Source: Paratinospora sagittata (Eukaryota; Streptophyta; Magnoliopsida; Ranunculales; Menispermaceae). Taken from it: a stretch of DNA of 64,000 nt. A program made the position numbers and the translations under genes. This document shows positions 58,514 through 64,000 of the stretch, piece after piece. The stretch covers positions 21,503,956 through 21,567,955 of the forward strand of contig CM069593.1 in the NCBI GenBank assembly GCA_035771175.1, read 5' to 3'. How positions within the stretch are numbered: the first letter of the stretch is position 1; the number at the start of each line of letters is the position of its first letter. Under the pieces are notes generated by a model. That model was not told the DNA's origin and searched no databases. It saw only the letters and a program-made list of their open reading frames with translations.

Positions 58514-59387
58514 TTAAATCCGATTAGACACGATTAAATCTCAGGTCAAAATCAGGTCTACCAGTTGAATCCGAAATTGACCCGTTTAACATAATTATAT
58601 TTTGTATTGAGACTTTTTAATATTTTATGTCATGTGTTGAGATTATAACTTTATAATCTTTTATTTGGTCTTTATTATATGATTGTATAATTATAATTTT
58701 AAATTTTTTATTTATATATTAATTTAAAATTTATGTATGTTAAATATGTTATAATGAATCTGTTTAAGCTTTAAGAATTATAAACAAGTTAACTTATTTA
58801 ACTCATTTGTTAACTCGTGTTCATGTTTACATATAATAACACTTAATCGTGTCGTGTTTAAGTTTGTAATATACTAATTATACATGTGTTTCGCCACGAT
58901 ATGATTATGATTCAATAATACGAATTTACAACATGTCTCCTAATTAAAATAAAAAAATAAAGAAAAATAAAACATGGGTGACACTAAAATAATCATAACA
59001 AAACCTTTTTTTTTTTCGCCAGAATCCGGACAAAACATAATCGTAGACCAATTGTTTGGTAGTGGAGGTGAATCAGTATTGGCTAATATAAAATAGTGTG
59101 TTTTTAAAATAAGCCCTGAACCCATGTGGTAAACATGCACAAGACTTCTCATATGATACGTATCCTTTAAAATAAAATAAAATATAATGACCTTCAATTC
59201 ACTTCACATCACAACGGGTTGTGAAAGTTGTTGGTAACAGTTAACGAGGACTGATTGTGATAGAAAATTAGTAAAAATTGATTTTTCTTTTCATTTTACG
59301 AGACGAAACTTAAAGTCGTCGGTTTTGTGTGAGAGATGCAAAAGCTATATCAGTAACAATAATTTGAGGTCCTTATGCATGACACGA
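58514..59387. other. AT-rich spacer upstream of the tRNA gene
   Basis: No gene. The first 350 bases have decayed GTTTAAC/TCGTGTCGTGTT-type dispersed-repeat sequence. CAA-like motifs that plant tRNA genes use near their start are not distinct. Confidence 0.5.
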
Positions 59388-59460
59388 GCGCCTGTAGCTC
59401 AGTGGATAGAGCGTCTGTTTCCTAAGCAGAAAGTCGTAGGTTCGACCCCTACCTGGCGCG
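59388..59460 (+). tRNA. trnR-CCU: tRNA-Arg (anticodon CCT)
   Basis: The 73-nt cloverleaf has acceptor GCGCCTG/CTGGCGC, D arm GCTC...GAGC, anticodon arm TCTGT-TTCCTAA-GCAGA with anticodon CCT (reads AGG), and T arm GTAGG-TTCGACC-CCTAC. A and B boxes are intact and there is no intron. A long T run just downstream (from about 59471) terminates pol III. It decodes the Arg codon AGG. It is a nuclear-type gene with no encoded CCA. Confidence 0.95.
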
Positions 59461-59467
59461 TGTATTT

Positions 59468-59495
59468 TCTAATTTTTTTTTTTTTTTTTTTTTTT
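59468..59495 (+). terminator. pol III terminator (T run) of tRNA-Arg
   Basis: More than 20 consecutive T residues within 12 bases of the tRNA 3' end. Four or more T are enough for RNA polymerase III to stop. Confidence 0.85.
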
Positions 59496-60026
59496 GTGTA
59501 TCTATATATATGGTATTACCATATATGTCAACATTCCTAAAACATATGAATAAGTCTCTATGATCTTCTCCAGCATATATATATGCGCTACAGAATCAAT
59601 AGTCAAACCATGCTAAGCTCACTTCACAACTTCACAACCCAATCTGTAGAGTTGACAAGCTATGGCTTTCCACATATAAATTGTAGAAATGAAGAGAAGA
59701 GAAAGCCCAACAAGGCAATCTTAACTATGCACCATTTAATGTCAACTAGGAAATTTGTTCAGAAGCATCACTAGGGTTTTTTGAAAGCAAATAGCTTTTA
59801 CTTCCTCATTTTCAGCTGCTTCCCATACAAATTTTCACAGCCCAGTTAATTTTGTTAACTGGGAACTATGTAAATTGTAAAACACACTTGTACAAACTGC
59901 TAAGTACTTAACAAGAAAAAAGAACAGAATGTTTCTTAGCAACATGACTATACTGTACAACCAAACCTACTACCACACATTATGGAGCTACTGATACTAA
60001 TTCTCAGTGATTTTCTCTCCCAAAGA
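59496..60026. other. spacer and 3' UTR of the RINGv gene
   Basis: No gene; the right half is the likely 3' UTR of the minus-strand RINGv gene. Confidence 0.5.
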
Positions 60027-63000
60027 TTACACAGATGCAGAAACAGATTCTATCCCTGTCTGGCCTCGTGGATTCGCTGTTTCAGCTTCATGGTTGTTGT
60101 TGTTGTTGTTGTCAGGAGGTTCATTTTGCAATGTATTTCTGCCACTTTGATGAGATGTTTCTCTGGAATTACGACGACGACGCTCCGAGTGCCATCTCAA
60201 GAACTCGAGAAGAATTGAATTCCCACTCATAGCAATACCGAACCCAGCAAATGTCGACAGGAGGATGGATAGAACTGCTTGAACATGAAGCTGTAAACCC
60301 AAAACAAAGGCGAAAAAGAGTAAATGAAGAAGCCTTACTTGGTTGGATTTGAAAAATATTCATTAGGATCATCAAATACCAAGAACTCATGCGTAATGGA
60401 ATTGAATTCATACACCTTAGTAAAAAGATTTGTTTCTTAGCCGGCTTGATAAGTAAACTAATGCAATCTAGTAGCCACTAATTTATATGACGGGTTGGGC
60501 CAATTCCCAAGTAGATTCTAGTTCCTATATAATTCAAAACACAGAAACACTGTCAAAAAGGAAAGATAACAATACCCTTACCAATGAGTAGAAAAGATGA
60601 GCAAAGAGTACCACCAGTGCAAATTGAATTGACGCGTAAACCCAGACAAATCTTCTGATCACTGAATCCATAAATTAGATACTTTGTTAGGTATCACCAT
60701 TGAGTAAATATATTCAAAGGAAATCAGCGCTTAATGTATGTTAGGATCCATCTGAGAATTAAAGAGTTCTCTACTTCTCTTTAGTTACAATTACAAACTC
60801 AGTAAATCAGGTTACTACTGTTGCAGACAGCTTTTTCATACACCGAATAGTAAAACGAGTGATTAAGACATTTAATTTTTAAACAGTAAAACTTGTTTTC
60901 TATTATACCATTTTTAACGCTTGAATGATAAAAGTACAAAAGCAAAACCAACCTCTTCCTCGACTAGAGGGGGGACGGGGACAGATGGGGAAAAAACCTG
61001 CTTTTTAGAGTAAAATAGCAAAAGCTTCTCTTGGCTTATCGTCTTCATTGAGGAGAGATGAAAACGACAACAAGAGTTCTTGATCATCTTCATGTAACTT
61101 TATAAAATCGAATTTCTTAAGAAAATTTTATTAGGTGGGGGTCTTTTAACATCCCATTTGGTCAGAAAATGTATGCGATGGTCTTTTCCAAGTGTTAGTT
61201 ATTTACCATTACGAAATTTCATTGCTTCATAGGCAACATTAAAGAGGAAATACTGCCCATTCAAAAAGAAGGATCACCTTATCAACCATATGGTATTTCA
61301 CTGAGTACTCTGTACTAAATAAGGTAGTATAAAGTGAATTAACAGTTCAGAAAAGAGACAGACAATTGCACCCACCATATATATATATATGACCGCTCAG
61401 TCAATGAAACACACACACAAAAAAAAAGACCCATTCAACTTAAAAGACCATTTGACTTTCAGACGAGGTCAGTACAAAAGACCATTAACCAACAAGGAAT
61501 TTTTAAAGAAATTTAATTTCATCAAGATATGTTCAAAGACATATGCTTATGTTTTTAACTTTTTATCAACCTAGTAAGAGTTCATGTAATTTCTTTCATT
61601 CTTGAAATGGAGGTTTTTCTTCTTGCTCTGTTTGTCTGTATTTTTGGGGATTATTGTGGTCATTTTATCATATTTAAATTGGTTCAATGGTAGGGAAAGA
61701 GTATATGAATTGAAATGAAAAGGCTGCCTGCAGTAATAGAGATTTAACTTGACACGGGTTGAAATCCTAGGAGTCTCAGAGCTTGTCGTTCTTTAAAGCC
61801 AGATGTTACAGATGCATATTTACCATCTAAACAACGATAATTGATGGGATTGTTGTAGAGTGTCTTTAACAGGTATTAGCATAATGAGGTTGGGAATTAG
61901 CATCCTATGTTTATGAATGCTAATTGGAAGTTTTATTCTATCAAAATTTAACCTGAATGAATCATCCAATTAACAGCATATCTCAAAGCTGTTTGGTTTC
62001 ACCATTTTTTTTTTTTTATTTATATCAAAGAACAATATGATCATTTTTTATGTTACAGTCTTGTGTGAGTAAAGACTTCCTAGAGCTTAATGCAGAAGGG
62101 ATGCAAGGTGCCTGTAAGGAAGAACGCAACAAACAGTAAATGTAATACACTTACTGAATTCAGACACTTATTTAAACAATTTGATTGCTAATCACTTAAA
62201 TATCAAGACAAGCATTTAAATTAACATACAGTTAACTTTTAAATAGATTTGAACCTATTTTTTGTGGTCATCGTAATTCTTTCTCCACCTTTTTTTCCCT
62301 TTTCAATTACAAGGGTCTCTCCAAAATAAAAAGATGGTTTGAGCACCTTGTACTTAAACTTAGGTGCTTGCTTGAATTATAGCTTCCCCACCCCAACCCA
62401 AACATTAAAAAAAAAAAAAAAAAAAAAGTTCTATATGATGATATACCTAGCCTACAAAACTACAAACTAAAAACTTCATTGAAAAAATTGATGTGGTAGA
62501 GAAAATTTCTTGGCTTTGATTTATTGAATGGTGGATACCACTCTATCAAAACCTAAGAGCCGCGATATTTTAAAAGAAAAGAAATAGTTTCCACAAATAA
62601 ATCCATTCTTATAAGTAAGCTTAAATGGAAAACAGCTTACATACCCATGGTTGATGATGTCATGGATGCAAGAAGACCTAGTATGCAAGAAAACGGCAAT
62701 GCTAAGGCAATTGCACCAGTACCCATTTTGCTGACCTGCCAAGATATAAATGTTACAAGGAGTAACTGTTGATTGATATGATAACATAGAACGAAGATTT
62801 TGATCTTGATCAGGTGTACCAGAAGTTGCTCAAGAAAACAAAAGTAAGCCAGCATACTGACAATAACAAGAACCGGCACATCCTGCCACACCCTGAAGAG
62901 AAAAGTAAGGTCAGACAATTATTTGCAAATAAATGGAACAAATATCTTCAAGGCTGAGTAAATTGAGCACTGGTAAGTGTGTTTGGATATTTTTTTTCGT

Positions 63001-63705
63001 TTTCATTTTTGTTTTTGATTTGTTTTGTTTTGGTTTTTTTTTTTCCCAAGTCAGATTTAGACAACAACTAGATCTAAGATGCAGAAATCTTCTCAAATGG
63101 CTGTAACTGGTTGCATTGACTACTGGAAGTTTGGATCACACCCTCTTGTTTTACATGCTCAACATCAAATTAACCCAAGCTATGATCAAATAGACTTTGT
63201 CAGTAAGTAGGATACTTAACCAAGCTTTTATGTAAAAACTTCCTTCTAGCTCCCATCATCAAACCCAAAATGTTTATTTTAAAACTAGATCAATAAAAAA
63301 AATAGAAAAAAAAACCACATGGATTCAGATTATATACATAAAATACCAAGATGTTTTTTATCAAACATGAGAGCAAGAACTGACTTTTTCTTACCTGTAC
63401 TGCTGAACTGTTGTTTGATGAAGTCTATTTCCCAGAATATTTGTTGTCTGAGCATTTTGGACTAGTAGAAGGGTGACAGGTAGGTTCTGAACTTCCTGCT
63501 TGCAAACATCACAGTTCTTGTTACCCTTGATGCTGAACCATTTCACAGCACATCCTTGGTGGGCCAATGCAAGTTCGCCTTTGCATGAGCACTCCAGCTT
63601 AAAGGTATCACTTCCTTCACCAAGTTCAACAAAACAAATTCTACACACAGCCACTTCCGCAGGGATATCTTCACCATCCATATCATTATTTTCTGAATCA
63701 TGAAA
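60027..63705 (-). CDS. RING-variant (RINGv/MARCH-type) membrane E3 ubiquitin ligase, 5' end beyond window
   Basis: Visible exons in transcript order are 63395-63705, 62820-62892, 62645-62735, 60582-60661 and 60027-60290 (stop TAA at 60027-60029). They join in frame to 272 residues. The first visible exon begins at an acceptor (TTATCTTAG), so at least one more exon lies beyond 64000. It carries a complete RINGv finger with spacing CRIC, CSC, HQGC, CDVC (C4HC3), which recruits the E2 enzyme. Four hydrophobic segments follow ([76 protein letters not shown]). The C-terminal tail is basic, then Asn/Gln/Ser-rich with a run of six Asn encoded by an (AAC)n repeat. It probably ubiquitinates membrane proteins in endomembranes; exact orthologue not named. 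Confidence 0.88.
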
Positions 63706-64000
63706 CTAAGATAAGAAGTAGGTCGGTTACCAAAATTTAATAAGAACAGGAAATAAAATATAGCTAAGATAGCAAATCCCAGCGATCAAATACTTGGATA
63801 CACTCATACATCTAGAAATCAAGGTTCTTGAGTTTATCAATTAATTGTGCAATAATATAGCTAAGTAATTGTTCAATGATACTAAACAAGTTTCTTAGAA
63901 AGATCATCTTTATTTATGGCAGCATGCTGATCATTCAAGTAACCAATGCCCGCTAATTTTCCAAGTCACTCCAATTTTTGCACTTGAAAGCTTACTGCAT
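63706..64000. other. intron of the RINGv gene running off the window
   Basis: AT-rich sequence upstream of the acceptor at 63706-63707. No further exon is recognised before the edge. Confidence 0.5.

Noticed and set aside
1..64000. CRISPR arrays, operons, bacterial-type systems, riboswitches
   Set aside because: None seen. The window is plant nuclear DNA; repeats are transposons, microsatellites and duplications without regular spacer structure.

Overview
This is a plant nuclear window, almost certainly from a eudicot. The coding genes are split by GT/AG introns and the intergenic DNA is AT-rich. Proteins include a plastid isoprenoid enzyme, an ER protein disulfide isomerase with a KDEL tail, a vacuolar ATPase subunit and a WPP-domain-associated coiled-coil protein. 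Mobile DNA is plant-type: a Ty1/copia element primed by initiator tRNA-Met, LINE remnants with reverse-transcriptase zinc-knuckle ends, and an Au-type SINE. The species cannot be fixed from sequence alone.

Layout. 1-1465: left flank, possibly the tail of a gene running off the edge. 1466-6169 (-): a small conserved plant protein in three exons, with a 4.1-kb intron full of SINE/MITE-like repeats. 6170-6965: short divergent promoter with four TGGGCC/GGCCCA sites and a G-box. 6966-10883 (+): WPP-domain-associated protein. 13455-16392 (+): transmembrane receptor-like pseudokinase preceded by a 19-codon uORF. 17559-22270 (+): PDI-like protein with two CGHC domains and KDEL. 23064-28916: complete but inactivated copia retrotransposon, itself interrupted by a 426-bp near-perfect palindrome. 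29896-30363 (+): arabinogalactan-like membrane protein. 30.4-36.6 kb: gene-poor mosaic of duplicated blocks, a tandem 0.6-kb duplication and a TIP-aquaporin relic. 36.65-43.4 kb (+): V-ATPase subunit G, whose probable leader intron is swollen to about 4.6 kb by duplicated blocks, an inverted repeat and a LINE. 44788-55229 (-): 19-exon HDS/IspG gene with RTE LINE debris in its introns. 55.7-59.4 kb: AT-rich spacer with a LINE tail and a tandem repeat. 59388-59460 (+): tRNA-Arg(CCT). 60027-63705 (-): RING-variant membrane E3 ligase, continuing beyond the right edge.

The genes are ordinary single plant genes and do not form a cluster; they share no pathway. The unusual material is the repeat architecture: the palindromic insertion with LTR-like ends at 27396-27821, and the rearranged duplication system around the aquaporin relic and the V-ATPase G leader intron. 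Exon boundaries were placed by hand from splice consensus and reading-frame continuity. For every multi-exon gene the coding exons sum to a whole number of codons, except the gene cut by the right edge.
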